Source: Flaviramulus multivorans
GTDB taxonomy: Bacteria; Bacteroidota; Bacteroidia; Flavobacteriales; Flavobacteriaceae
Direction of reading: 5' to 3'
Length of the DNA: 64,000 nt
Assembly: GCF_021728415.1 (NCBI RefSeq)
Contig: NZ_JAKKDV010000001.1
Span: 663,977-727,976 of the forward strand
Below are positions 46,544 through 55,213 of the stretch, piece after piece (position 1 is the first letter of the stretch; the number at the start of each line of letters is the position of its first letter). The position numbers were made by a program, and so were the translations under genes. The notes below the pieces were generated by a model, which saw only the letters and a program-made list of their open reading frames with translations, was not told where the DNA came from and searched no databases.

Positions 46544-47566
46544 ATGCCTGAAACTACAAAAAACATCTTGGTTATTCGATTCTCTTCATTAGGAGATGTA
46601 GCCATTACAGTTCCGGTTTTACGAGCATTAAATCAACAGTATCCAGAATTAAAAATCACGGTTTTAACACGTGATTTTTTTGCGCCTTTTTTTAGAGATT
46701 TACAAAATGTGTCTGTTTTTCCAGTAGACCTAAAAGGTAAACACAAAGGTGTTTTTGGGCTTTATAAATTAGCAAGAGAACTGAATAAAAACAATCATTT
46801 TTATGCTATAGCCGATTTACATAATGTTTTAAGAAGTAAGATTTTAAAAAAGTTTGTACGGTGTAAACGATTCGTTTCCATTGACAAGGGAAGGAAAGAA
46901 AAGCGTCTTTTAACTTATGGTAAAACTTTTGAACCACTAAAAACAACATACGAGCGTTACGCTGATGTTTTTAAAACCCTTGGATTTACGGTAGATTTAT
47001 CTAATCCTAAATTTCCGAATAAGGGCGGATTAAATCAGAACATTCAAAATCTTATTGGAAGTAGTTCAGAAAAACGCATAGGCATTGCTCCTTTTGCAGC
47101 TCATGAAGGTAAGATGTACCCGCTAGATTTAATGATAAAGGTTATAGAAGAACTTTCAAAGGCGCACAAAGTGATTTTATTTGGAGGCGGAAATAAGGAG
47201 ATTGATATTTTAAATGATTTTGATAGAAGGTTTGAAAATGTACATAATGTAGCCGGAAAACTATCTTTAGAGGAAGAATTAGATCTAATTTCAAATTTAG
47301 ACGTCATGCTTTCGATGGATTCTGGAAATGCCCATATGGCAGCCATGTTAGGAATAAAAGTAATAACCATTTGGGGAGTAACCCATCCGTACGCAGGATT
47401 TGCACCATTTAATCAACCCAAAGATTATACACTTTTGGCAGACAGGGAACAATTCCCGTTAATTCCAACTTCTATATATGGAAACAAGTATCCAAAAAAC
47501 TACAAAGAGGCTTCTAGAAGCATAACTCCTGAAACTATTATTGAAAAAATAAAGGGAGTTATTTAA
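46544..47566 (+). CDS. Glycosyltransferase family 9 (heptosyltransferase-like)
   Basis: The 340-residue protein has the GT9 start ILVIRFSSLGDVAITVPVLRAL at residues 8 on, and the donor-binding block SLEEELDLISNLDVMLSMDSGNAHMAAMLG near 248, followed by IWGVTHPYAGF. GT9 members (WaaF, WaaC) add heptose to lipid A core. Bacteroidota use similar enzymes on other core sugars, so the donor is not certain. It is a cytoplasmic peripheral enzyme acting on the inner membrane. Confidence 0.9.
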   Translation: MPETTKNILVIRFSSLGDVAITVPVLRALNQQYPELKITVLTRDFFAPFFRDLQNVSVFPVDLKGKHKGVFGLYKLARELNKNNHFYAIADLHNVLRSKILKKFVRCKRFVSIDKGRKEKRLLTYGKTFEPLKTTYERYADVFKTLGFTVDLSNPKFPNKGGLNQNIQNLIGSSSEKRIGIAPFAAHEGKMYPLDLMIKVIEELSKAHKVILFGGGNKEIDILNDFDRRFENVHNVAGKLSLEEELDLISNLDVMLSMDSGNAHMAAMLGIKVITIWGVTHPYAGFAPFNQPKDYTLLADREQFPLIPTSIYGNKYPKNYKEASRSITPETIIEKIKGVI

Positions 47567-47604
47567 AAGGGAAGCTTCTAAAAAAACTAATTCATTTATT
47601 ATTT

Positions 47605-48663
47605 TTAGACATCATCATAATCAACAACAATCTCTTGAGTTGTTGGATGAGCTTGACAGGTTAAAATTAAGCCCTCAGCCACTTCGCTTTCTGTTAAAAT
47701 ATTATTTTGCCTCATCGTAGCTCCACCCTCTTTTATGCGTGCTAAACAACTACTGCAAATACCTCCTTGACAAGAATAGGGTGCATCTAAATCTTCATCT
47801 AAAGCAGCCTCAAGAATGGTTTGCTTTTGAGACATTTCGAACGTGGTAGTTTCATCATCAACTGTAACAGTAATTTTAGTTTTTCCGCTTGAAACATTTC
47901 CAAGCTCCTCAACCTCGTCGACTTTTGATGCTTTAAATAGCTCAAAATGAATTCTATCTTTATCAATTCCGTGTTCGGTTAAAACATCCTTAACGGTATG
48001 AATCATGGCTTCTGGACCACAAAGGTAATATGCATCAACTTCGATATGTTTATGCTTGTTTTTCATAACATAATTAACGGTACTTTTTTCAATGCGACCA
48101 AAAATAGAGTCGTCTTCATCTTGTTGACTGAACACAAATTGAATTGAAAAACGATCTTTATATGTGTGTTGAAGCTCTAAAAGTTCATTTAAAAACATAG
48201 TATCGGTAGTAGATTTATTACCGTAAACCAAAATTACTTTGCTATAAACCTCTTCTTCTAAAGCACATTTTATTATACTTAAAACAGGTGTAATGCCACT
48301 ACCAGCAGCAAAAAGTGCAATGTTCTTAGTTTTAGAATCGTTGGGTTCAAAAATAAATCGCCCTTTTGGAGAAGCAACTTCAATTGTGTCACCCGCTTGT
48401 AATTTAGTATTCGCGTAAGCCGAAAAAGTACCATCGGTAACTTCTTTTATAGCCACTTTAAGTTCACCGCTTTTTGGGGATTCGCAAAGCGAATAATCTC
48501 TACGAACCTCAGCACCATCAATAATAGTTTTTAAAGTAATATATTGTCCAGCTTTAAAGGCGAAGGTTTCCTTTAAGTTTTCGGGAACATTAAATGATAT
48601 GCTTATAGATTTATCGGTTAAACGCTCAATATTTTTTATTGCAAGTTTGTGAAATGATGACAT
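47605..48663 (-). CDS. PaaE-like ferredoxin reductase with a C-terminal 2Fe-2S domain
   Basis: The 352-residue flavoprotein has three parts. The FAD domain includes RRDYSLC at residues 54-60. The NAD domain includes AAGSGITPVLSI at 119-130 and LCGPEAM at 214-220. A plant-type ferredoxin domain at about 262-352 has four cluster cysteines: Cys298, Cys303, Cys306 and Cys336. This is the architecture of phenylacetyl-CoA epoxidase reductase PaaE and related electron-transfer reductases. No paa oxygenase genes are seen nearby, so a general ferredoxin/NADPH reductase role for another oxygenase or desaturase is at least as likely. Confidence 0.9.
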   Translation of the reverse strand: MSSFHKLAIKNIERLTDKSISISFNVPENLKETFAFKAGQYITLKTIIDGAEVRRDYSLCESPKSGELKVAIKEVTDGTFSAYANTKLQAGDTIEVASPKGRFIFEPNDSKTKNIALFAAGSGITPVLSIIKCALEEEVYSKVILVYGNKSTTDTMFLNELLELQHTYKDRFSIQFVFSQQDEDDSIFGRIEKSTVNYVMKNKHKHIEVDAYYLCGPEAMIHTVKDVLTEHGIDKDRIHFELFKASKVDEVEELGNVSSGKTKITVTVDDETTTFEMSQKQTILEAALDEDLDAPYSCQGGICSSCLARIKEGGATMRQNNILTESEVAEGLILTCQAHPTTQEIVVDYDDV

Positions 48664-48679
48664 GTAAATTTATTTTTAG

Positions 48680-48687
48680 CAAAAATA
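48680..48687 (-). promoter_or_regulatory. Putative -7 promoter box of the PaaE-like gene
   Basis: The minus strand reads TATTTTTG, fitting TAnnTTTG, 16 bases upstream of the start at 48663. A TTTG lies 14 bases further upstream, closer than the usual 17-23. Confidence 0.45.
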
Positions 48688-48801
48688 GTGAAGTTGGTTT
48701 TCAAATTTTAACTTTGTTTGTAACAATTACCCTAAAAAGTTTACCAACATATTATATTTATCTACAGTAATATTAATACTAACCATTAAAAAGTTTATAA
48801 C

Positions 48802-49209
48802 ATGAAGAAAATTTTACTCTTAAGTCTCTTTATTTTAGGCGTTTCTACACAAATTCAAGCACAAGACAATTCAGATTTTAAAAAAGAAACCGTTGAGTTT
48901 TTAAAACTCACAGGTGCAGGCGATGCTTTTAAAACTGCTATAGAACAAATTGGTGCTATGGTTTCAGAAGAAAACAAAGAAGCTTATATTAAAGAAGCCA
49001 ATGGAACCTTAGATGGCTTGTATGATAAAATGGCGGAATTATATATGGCAGAATTTACACAAAGTGAAATTCAAGAGTTGGTTGTTTTTTATAATACTGA
49101 TTTAGGAAAAAAACTGGCAACAAAACAGCTTGGGCTAACTCAAAAAGCCATGATGTTTGGTCAATCTTGGGGAATGGAAGTTCAGGCGATTGCTCAAAAA
49201 TATAACTAA
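48802..49209 (+). CDS. DUF2059 domain-containing secreted protein
   Basis: The 135-residue protein has a signal peptide of about 21 residues (ending IQAQ). Its body is helical, with the DUF2059 pattern: ETVEFLKLTGAGDAFKTAIEQI, a middle helix, then YMAEFTQSEIQELVVFYNTDLGKKL. It should be periplasmic, and its function is unknown. The DUF5687 gene begins 9 bases after its stop, so it may be cotranscribed with the ABC exporter genes. Confidence 0.88.
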   Translation: MKKILLLSLFILGVSTQIQAQDNSDFKKETVEFLKLTGAGDAFKTAIEQIGAMVSEENKEAYIKEANGTLDGLYDKMAELYMAEFTQSEIQELVVFYNTDLGKKLATKQLGLTQKAMMFGQSWGMEVQAIAQKYN

Positions 49210-49218
49210 TAACCTGCT

Positions 49219-50697
49219 ATGATAAAACATTTTTTAAGATTAGAATGGAAATCCTTTTTAAGGTCTGCAAGTTTTGGAAAAAGCTTGGGCATAAAAATAT
49301 TTATGGGCTTTTTGTCTTTGTATTTTATTGCCATGTTTTTAATAATGGGAATAGCACTTTATCCTGGATTAAAGGAAGTTTTTCCTGATAAAGACCCATT
49401 ACTTATTGTAAATGGCTTATTGTTTTACTGGATATTAGCCGATTTAGTTTTTAGGTTTTTCTTCCAGAAACTTCCAGTAATGAGTGTAAAACCATTATTA
49501 ACACTACCCATTAAAAGAAGTAAAATTGTAAACTTTGTTTTAGGTAAATCAGCATTATCCTTTTTTAACTTTTTACCGCTCTTTGCTTTTATTCCGTTTG
49601 GAATTACCTTAATAACAAAGGGTTACCCAGTTAATTCTGTTTTAATTTGGATGCTAGCTTTGATTTTAACAGTACTAATTATTAATTTTTTAAATTTTAT
49701 AATAGAAAATTTTTCCTCAGAAACAGAACTTTCCTTTCTCCCTATCATATTACTTACAGGAGGACTATATGCGCTTAATCACTTTAATATTATTTCGTTT
49801 AACGAAATTGTTGCAAAAGGGTTTAATGCTATTTATGAGTCGCCCATTTTCATTTTAGTCCCATTACTCATACTTATGGGGTTGTACTTGTTCAATTTTA
49901 AATTACTAAGAAGAAAATTATTTTTAGACTCGGGCTTAAAAACTAAAATAAAGGAAGTTAATGCATCCAATTTAGAATGGACAAAAAACTTTGGAGATAT
50001 TGCACCGTTTTTAAAGCTAGACTTAAAACTTATTTGGCGCAATAAACGAACAAAATCGTCTGTTTGGATGTTGGCAATAGGATTGCTTTATGGATTGTTT
50101 TTCTATCCACAACCCACCTATCAAAATTTACCATGGTTTTTCGTATTCATTGGTGTGTTTTCAACGGGTATATTTCTAATTAATTTCGGGCAATTTATTC
50201 CAGCGTGGGATAGTGGCTATTACAAGCTACTTATGAGCCAAAATATTAAGTACGAACAGTATTTAAAATCAAAATTTACACTCATGGCAGTAAGTGTGGT
50301 AATTCTTTTTGTATTAGGCATTCCCTATGTGTTTTTTGGTTGGAAAATTTTATTGGCACATTTTGCAGCAGCTATTTATAACGTAGGCGTTAATACCCAT
50401 GTTATTTTATATGGCGGTTCCTTTAATAGAAAGAAGATAGATTTAAGCCAAAAAGCAGCTTTTAACTACCAAGGTACAGGTGCCGTACAATGGCTTATAG
50501 GTATTCCGTTGTTGTTACTTCCAATGGGGTTATTTGCCTTATTTTATTTTTTAATAGGTTTTGAAATAGCTTGTTTAATAATGGGATTATTAGGTGTGGT
50601 AGGTATTGTATTTCACCAAAAATTGATGAGAATAATTACGGAAAAATATCTAGAATCAAAATATAAAATGATCAATGCTTTTGATCAAAATAACTAA
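49219..50697 (+). CDS. DUF5687 family ABC-exporter membrane subunit
   Basis: The 492-residue protein has about twelve hydrophobic segments and opens MIKHFLRLEWKSFLRSASFGK, typical of DUF5687, an ABC-2-like permease family of Bacteroidota. VMSVKPLLTLPIKRSKIV near 92 is another family block. It is followed 12 bases later by its ATPase gene. The exported substrate is unknown. Confidence 0.88.
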   Translation: MIKHFLRLEWKSFLRSASFGKSLGIKIFMGFLSLYFIAMFLIMGIALYPGLKEVFPDKDPLLIVNGLLFYWILADLVFRFFFQKLPVMSVKPLLTLPIKRSKIVNFVLGKSALSFFNFLPLFAFIPFGITLITKGYPVNSVLIWMLALILTVLIINFLNFIIENFSSETELSFLPIILLTGGLYALNHFNIISFNEIVAKGFNAIYESPIFILVPLLILMGLYLFNFKLLRRKLFLDSGLKTKIKEVNASNLEWTKNFGDIAPFLKLDLKLIWRNKRTKSSVWMLAIGLLYGLFFYPQPTYQNLPWFFVFIGVFSTGIFLINFGQFIPAWDSGYYKLLMSQNIKYEQYLKSKFTLMAVSVVILFVLGIPYVFFGWKILLAHFAAAIYNVGVNTHVILYGGSFNRKKIDLSQKAAFNYQGTGAVQWLIGIPLLLLPMGLFALFYFLIGFEIACLIMGLLGVVGIVFHQKLMRIITEKYLESKYKMINAFDQNN

Positions 50698-50709
50698 CAA
50701 CATACAATC

Positions 50710-51405
50710 ATGATAATAACATCAAACTTATCAAAAAAATACGGTGGTAATACCGTTTTAAATATAGAATCTTTAGACATCCCAAAAGGACAAAGCTTCG
50801 GATTAGTTGGCAACAATGGTGCTGGAAAAACAACGTATTTCAGTTTACTTTTAGACTTAATTCAACCAACAACAGGATATATAAAAAACAACCAGATAAA
50901 AGTAAATGAAAGTGAAGACTGGAAACCTTTTACAGCGTCGTTTATTGATGAAAGCTTTTTGATTGGTTATTTAACCGCTGAAGAATACTTTTATTTTATT
51001 GGTGAATTGCGTGGACAAAACAAGGCAGATGTAGATAAACTCGTTTCTCAATTTGAAGACTTCTTTCATGGAGAAATATTGGGGCAAAAAAAGTATTTGC
51101 GTGATTTAAGTAAAGGAAACCAGAAAAAGGCAGGTATTGTGGCGGCTTTAATAGGAAACCCAGAAGTTATAATTTTGGATGAGCCATTTGCCAACCTAGA
51201 TCCAACAACGCAAATTCGATTAAAGAGCATTATTAAGGATTTAGCCGAAAAGCAAGGCGTAACGGTTTTAATTTCAAGCCACGATTTATTACATGTAACG
51301 GACGTTTGTGAGCGGATTGTTGTGCTAGAGAAAGGAGAAATTGTAAAAGATTTATCAACAAGTACTGCTACTTTAAAAGAATTGGAAGCACATTTTTCAA
51401 ATTAG
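50710..51405 (+). CDS. ABC transporter ATP-binding protein
   Basis: The 231-residue ATPase has Walker A GNNGAGKTT near residues 35-43, the signature LSKGNQKKAGI near 139, Walker B VIILDEPFANLDP near 157 and the switch His in SSHD near 190. The signature starts LSKGN where LSGGQ is canonical; that is common among ABC-2 exporters. It pairs with the DUF5687 permease upstream to form a probable export pump. No substrate-binding protein is encoded nearby, consistent with export. Confidence 0.93.
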   Translation: MIITSNLSKKYGGNTVLNIESLDIPKGQSFGLVGNNGAGKTTYFSLLLDLIQPTTGYIKNNQIKVNESEDWKPFTASFIDESFLIGYLTAEEYFYFIGELRGQNKADVDKLVSQFEDFFHGEILGQKKYLRDLSKGNQKKAGIVAALIGNPEVIILDEPFANLDPTTQIRLKSIIKDLAEKQGVTVLISSHDLLHVTDVCERIVVLEKGEIVKDLSTSTATLKELEAHFSN

Positions 51406-51524
51406 TATTTCATCCAAAAGTCATTGCATATTTTAGGTTAATTCAAAAAGATGCTTATTTTTACCACTATATATAATAATAGCAAGAGTTTGCAGTTATT
51501 ATTTTAGACTAAAAACACCAGCAT

Positions 51525-54089
51525 TTGAGAATATTTACTAAAGCCATACTACTTGTTTTACTAGCTTCTTTTTTGGTTACAAGCTGTTCCAGAAAAAAGG
51601 ATAAGTTTATTAATCGAAATTTCCACGCTGTTACAGCAGAATTTAATGCGCTTTATAATGGATATAATGCTTTAGAACAAGGCAGAAATAATCTTAACGA
51701 GGCGTATTTTGACAATTATTGGGAAGTCTTGCCTATTGAACGTATGCAGGTTTTTGAAGAGATTGTGCTTCCTGGGCAATCTAAAAACGACAATTTTACG
51801 AGAGCCGAAGAAAAAGCAACTAAAGCTATTCAGAAGCACAGCATGAATATTGATGGTAAGGAAAAAAATCCTCAAATCGATGAAGCGTATTTACTTTTAG
51901 GAAAGGCTCGGTATTTCGATCAGCGTTTTATTCCCGCACTAGAAGCTTTTAACTACATTCTTTACAAATATCCTGCAAGCGATAAAATTAATCAGGCTAA
52001 AGTATGGCGCGAAAAAACGAATATCCGGTTGGATAATAACGAGTTAGCCATTAAAAATCTGAAGCGATTACTAAAACAAGAATCACTAGAAGGTCAAGAC
52101 TTAGCCGATGCAACGTCTATTTTGGCTCAAGCTTATTTAAACACAAAATCTATTGATACAGCAATAACTCAACTGGAAATTGCATCAAATGCCACAAAAA
52201 GCAATGATGAACGTGGTCGCTATCGCTTTATTCAAGGGCAATTGTACAATGAACTGGGTTATAAAGACAGCGCAAATATTGCATTTGATAAAGTAATTGA
52301 ACTTAACAGAAAAACACCTCGAATTTATTTAATAACAGCGCATCTCGAAAAAATTAAAAACTTCGATTACGAAAACGGAAACAAATTAGAAGCCACAGAA
52401 CTACTCACAGAATTAGAAGAAAACAGAGAAAACCGCCCCTTTTTAGATAAAATATATCATCAAATAGGAACATTTCATTTAAATAATAGTTCTGATTCTT
52501 TAGCAGTTGCGTATTACAATAAGTCTTTACGAACCAACTCAGTAGACAAATTCTTGAAAGCAAAAAATTATGAAATTTTAGGCGATATGAATTTTGATGC
52601 TTCTTTGTATGCTGAAGCTGGAAAATATTATGATAGCACAATGAGTAACTTAGTGCTTAACTCAAAGCCTTACCGTGTAATTAAGCGGAAAAGAGATAAT
52701 CTAGAAGATGTTATTTATTATGAAGCCATTGCAAAAACAAACGATAGTATTTTAGATTTAATAAACCTTTCAGAGCCTGAACGTATTGCTTATTTTGAGA
52801 GTTTTGTTGAAGATTTAAAGGCCAAAGCCGAGGAAGAAAAAGAAAAGCAAGAAGCTGCTGAACGAAATAGTGGATTAGCTACGGTAAACAATACTATTGG
52901 AGGGCAAGGACCAAGAATAGGCGCTCCTAATCAGTCAGCAGTGTTTTATTTTTATAACCCTACAACGGTAGCTTACGGTAAAAATGAGTTTATAAAAATT
53001 TGGGGAGATAGAACCTTAGAAGATGATTGGAGATGGTCTAGTAAAGGTATCTCAGGAGTTATAGATAACACAGCAAATTCTACCGATAACTTAATTGCCT
53101 CAGCATCTGATGAGGAAAAATTCGATCCGCAATTTTATATATCCAAAATCCCTTCAACAGAAAAAGAAATTGATAGCATTTCAAAGGATAGAAATTACGC
53201 TTATTACCAATTAGGGTTAATTTATAAAGAGAAATTTAAAGAATACGGATTGGCTAAAAGAAAGCTTCAAAACTTGCTAAAGAGTAATCCGGAGGAACGG
53301 TTAATTTTACCATCTAAGTACAATTTGTATAGAATATATGAGCTTTTAGGAGAAAATGATGAGGCTACGATTGCTAAAAACGAAATTGTTTCAAAATACC
53401 CCAATTCTAGGTATGCAACTATTTTGAACAACCCTGATTTAGTTTCGGATAAAGATGAAAACAGTCCAGAAAGTTTATACGAAGCGTTATACCTTCTGCA
53501 TGAAAACCAAGAATATGCTGAGGTTATTTCTAAAAGTGAAGATTATATAAATAGATTTGATGGAGAACCCATCGTCCCAAAATTCGAATTATTAAAAGCA
53601 ACTGCGTTAGGTCGCTTAAATGGATACGAAGCTTATAGTAAAGCTATAAACTATCTTGCTATTACTTATGCTAATACCCTAGAAGGTAAGCAAGCACAGA
53701 ATATTGAAACTAATTTGTTGCCAAAATTAGCAAGTACAGATTTTGTGGCTGAAAGTGATAGTATTTCTAACCATTATAAAGTAGTGTTTCAATTTAAAAA
53801 CTCTGAACCGGAGAAGATTGCTGAGTTTCAAAAAACCTTAGATACTGTTTTAAAAAATATAAAATACTATAAATTATCATCGTCAAAAGATGTTTATAAT
53901 AAAGACATTAGTTTTGTAATTGTACATGGGTTAAAAACGGGAACGGTTGCTAGAACATTTGATCAATTACTAACAAAAGAAGACAAGAAAAAAATAAAAA
54001 CCCCATATTTTGTAGTAACATCTACAAATTATCAAATTATTCAAATTCATAAAAATTTGGATGCTTATTTGAATCTAAATAACAATTAA
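51525..54089 (+). CDS. sprE: Type IX secretion/gliding lipoprotein SprE (PorW)
   Basis: The 854-residue protein begins from a TTG codon; the signal peptide ends in the lipobox VTSC (Cys21). The start SRKKDKFINRNFHAVTAEFNALYNGYNAL is the SprE/PorW hallmark. The N-terminal half (about 110-360) is built of tetratricopeptide-like helical repeats, a charged coiled stretch is near 430-445, and FYFYNPTTVAYGKNEF with WGDRTLEDDWRW near 490-510 is the central family block. Further helical repeats follow. SprE is needed for type IX secretion and gliding in Flavobacterium. The rest of the machinery lies outside this window. Confidence 0.93.
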   Translation: MRIFTKAILLVLLASFLVTSCSRKKDKFINRNFHAVTAEFNALYNGYNALEQGRNNLNEAYFDNYWEVLPIERMQVFEEIVLPGQSKNDNFTRAEEKATKAIQKHSMNIDGKEKNPQIDEAYLLLGKARYFDQRFIPALEAFNYILYKYPASDKINQAKVWREKTNIRLDNNELAIKNLKRLLKQESLEGQDLADATSILAQAYLNTKSIDTAITQLEIASNATKSNDERGRYRFIQGQLYNELGYKDSANIAFDKVIELNRKTPRIYLITAHLEKIKNFDYENGNKLEATELLTELEENRENRPFLDKIYHQIGTFHLNNSSDSLAVAYYNKSLRTNSVDKFLKAKNYEILGDMNFDASLYAEAGKYYDSTMSNLVLNSKPYRVIKRKRDNLEDVIYYEAIAKTNDSILDLINLSEPERIAYFESFVEDLKAKAEEEKEKQEAAERNSGLATVNNTIGGQGPRIGAPNQSAVFYFYNPTTVAYGKNEFIKIWGDRTLEDDWRWSSKGISGVIDNTANSTDNLIASASDEEKFDPQFYISKIPSTEKEIDSISKDRNYAYYQLGLIYKEKFKEYGLAKRKLQNLLKSNPEERLILPSKYNLYRIYELLGENDEATIAKNEIVSKYPNSRYATILNNPDLVSDKDENSPESLYEALYLLHENQEYAEVISKSEDYINRFDGEPIVPKFELLKATALGRLNGYEAYSKAINYLAITYANTLEGKQAQNIETNLLPKLASTDFVAESDSISNHYKVVFQFKNSEPEKIAEFQKTLDTVLKNIKYYKLSSSKDVYNKDISFVIVHGLKTGTVARTFDQLLTKEDKKKIKTPYFVVTSTNYQIIQIHKNLDAYLNLNNN

Positions 54090-54101
54090 ACTTAACGTAT
54101 T

Positions 54102-54521
54102 ATGTTCTCTGAAAACAAAAAAGACAAACAAATGGTAGAAGGTACATCAAACCAAAATCTTATTGCCCAAGGCACTAAGATGGTAGGCGATTTTAATAGC
54201 GAAGGCGATTTTAGAATTGACGGAATTATTGAAGGTAACGTAAAAACTACAGGAAAAGTGGTGCTTGGTAAATCGGGACTAATAAAAGGTACTCTACAAG
54301 GCACTGATGCTTATTTTGAGGGAAAATTTTCAGGTAAACTAGCACTATCGGGTACATTAACCTTAAAAGCATCGGCACATGTTGAAGGGGAAGTAGTTGC
54401 TGGTAAACTGGCCGTAGAACCTGGAGCCACATTCAATGTAACTTGCGTAATGAAAGGCGCAGTAAAAGAAATGAATAATGGCGGACAAACAAGAAAACCA
54501 GAAGCCGAAAAAACAGCTTAA
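54102..54521 (+). CDS. Bactofilin (polymer-forming cytoskeletal protein)
   Basis: The 139-residue protein is a single bactofilin domain: a right-handed beta-helix of short repeats such as GDFNSEGDFRIDGIIEGNVKT, LGKSGLIKGTLQG and EGKFSGKLALSG. Unstructured ends (charged N terminus, TRKPEAEK tail) flank it. Bactofilins self-assemble into filaments that organise cell-wall enzymes and shape. The gene lies 12 bases after sprE and its last 44 bases overlap the atpZ gene, so it is tied to the start of the ATP synthase locus. Confidence 0.93.
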   Translation: MFSENKKDKQMVEGTSNQNLIAQGTKMVGDFNSEGDFRIDGIIEGNVKTTGKVVLGKSGLIKGTLQGTDAYFEGKFSGKLALSGTLTLKASAHVEGEVVAGKLAVEPGATFNVTCVMKGAVKEMNNGGQTRKPEAEKTA

Positions 54522-54711
54522 AAACGTAGCAATACTCACGGGAATTGGGATTCAAATGGGAGTAACCATTTACCTGTTTGTGCTTATAGGCAAGTGGCTA
54601 GACACCAATTATAATGATGGCAATAAACTCTACATTATCATTATGACGTTACTTGGTGTTGGCATTTCCTTATATGCTGTTCTTAAACAAGTCAATCGAA
54701 TAAAATATTAA
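54478..54711 (+). CDS. atpZ: AtpZ/AtpI-family protein
   Basis: The 77-residue protein has two membrane helices (about 18-38 and 48-68) and the GIGIQMGVTIYLFVLIGKWLD block near 22, typical of the AtpZ/AtpI family. These proteins are encoded ahead of F-type ATP synthase genes and are linked to c-ring assembly and Mg2+/Ca2+ handling. The start codon lies inside the bactofilin gene (44-base overlap in another frame). The end overlaps the DUF6168 start by one base (TAATG). Confidence 0.88.
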   Translation: MADKQENQKPKKQLKNVAILTGIGIQMGVTIYLFVLIGKWLDTNYNDGNKLYIIIMTLLGVGISLYAVLKQVNRIKY

Positions 54712-55097
54712 TGAAAAACCCATTTTTCAGTTTTACCTTAAAAACTACTATTATCCTGTGTATTGTTTTTGGAGTTCATCTAGGTGTTTTGCATTTATTA
54801 CAGATACCGTTATTCGAAAACAAGATTGTTTTATCCTATATAGTAAATCTGGTTTTAGTCATTGTTATTTTCGGAGCACTTTATCTGCTTAAAAAAAAGT
54901 ATAAAAGCCAATTAGGATTTTTATTTTTAGCAGGAAGTTTTTTAAAATTCATTGTTTTTTTCATCCTCTTCTACCCTTACTATAAAATTGATAATGAAAT
55001 AACTAGACTAGAATTTGCAGCCTTTTTTATTCCTTATGCAGTTGGTTTAGTTTTAGAATCTGTAAGCTTGAGTAAATGGCTAAATAAACTCCAATAA
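54711..55097 (+). CDS. DUF6168 family membrane protein
   Basis: The 128-residue protein has four predicted membrane segments and no soluble domain. It matches, from memory, DUF6168, encoded upstream of atpB in Flavobacteriaceae. Position between atpZ and atpB equals that of AtpI in other bacteria, so an accessory role in Fo assembly is possible. It has no catalytic motif that I recognise. Confidence 0.75.
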   Translation: MKNPFFSFTLKTTIILCIVFGVHLGVLHLLQIPLFENKIVLSYIVNLVLVIVIFGALYLLKKKYKSQLGFLFLAGSFLKFIVFFILFYPYYKIDNEITRLEFAAFFIPYAVGLVLESVSLSKWLNKLQ

Positions 55098-55145
55098 CAC
55101 CATTAATTATTGACATTAAAATAATAGATGAAATAAAAGGCAAAA

Positions 55146-55179
55146 TTGTTTTTGTTTTTGAGATAAAAACATACCTTTG
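55146..55179 (+). promoter_or_regulatory. Promoter of the ATP synthase operon (atpB onward)
   Basis: The -7 box TACCTTTG is at 55172-55179 (TAnnTTTG). Candidate -33 TTG elements are at 55146-55148 (spacing 23) and 55152-55154 (spacing 17), both in the known flavobacterial range. This is the best complete promoter in the window and lies 34 bases before the atpB start, so the main ATP synthase genes have a promoter separate from bactofilin-atpZ. Confidence 0.7.
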
Positions 55180-55213
55180 CAGCGATTTTTAAGCCACTAT
55201 TATTTAGAGTGAT

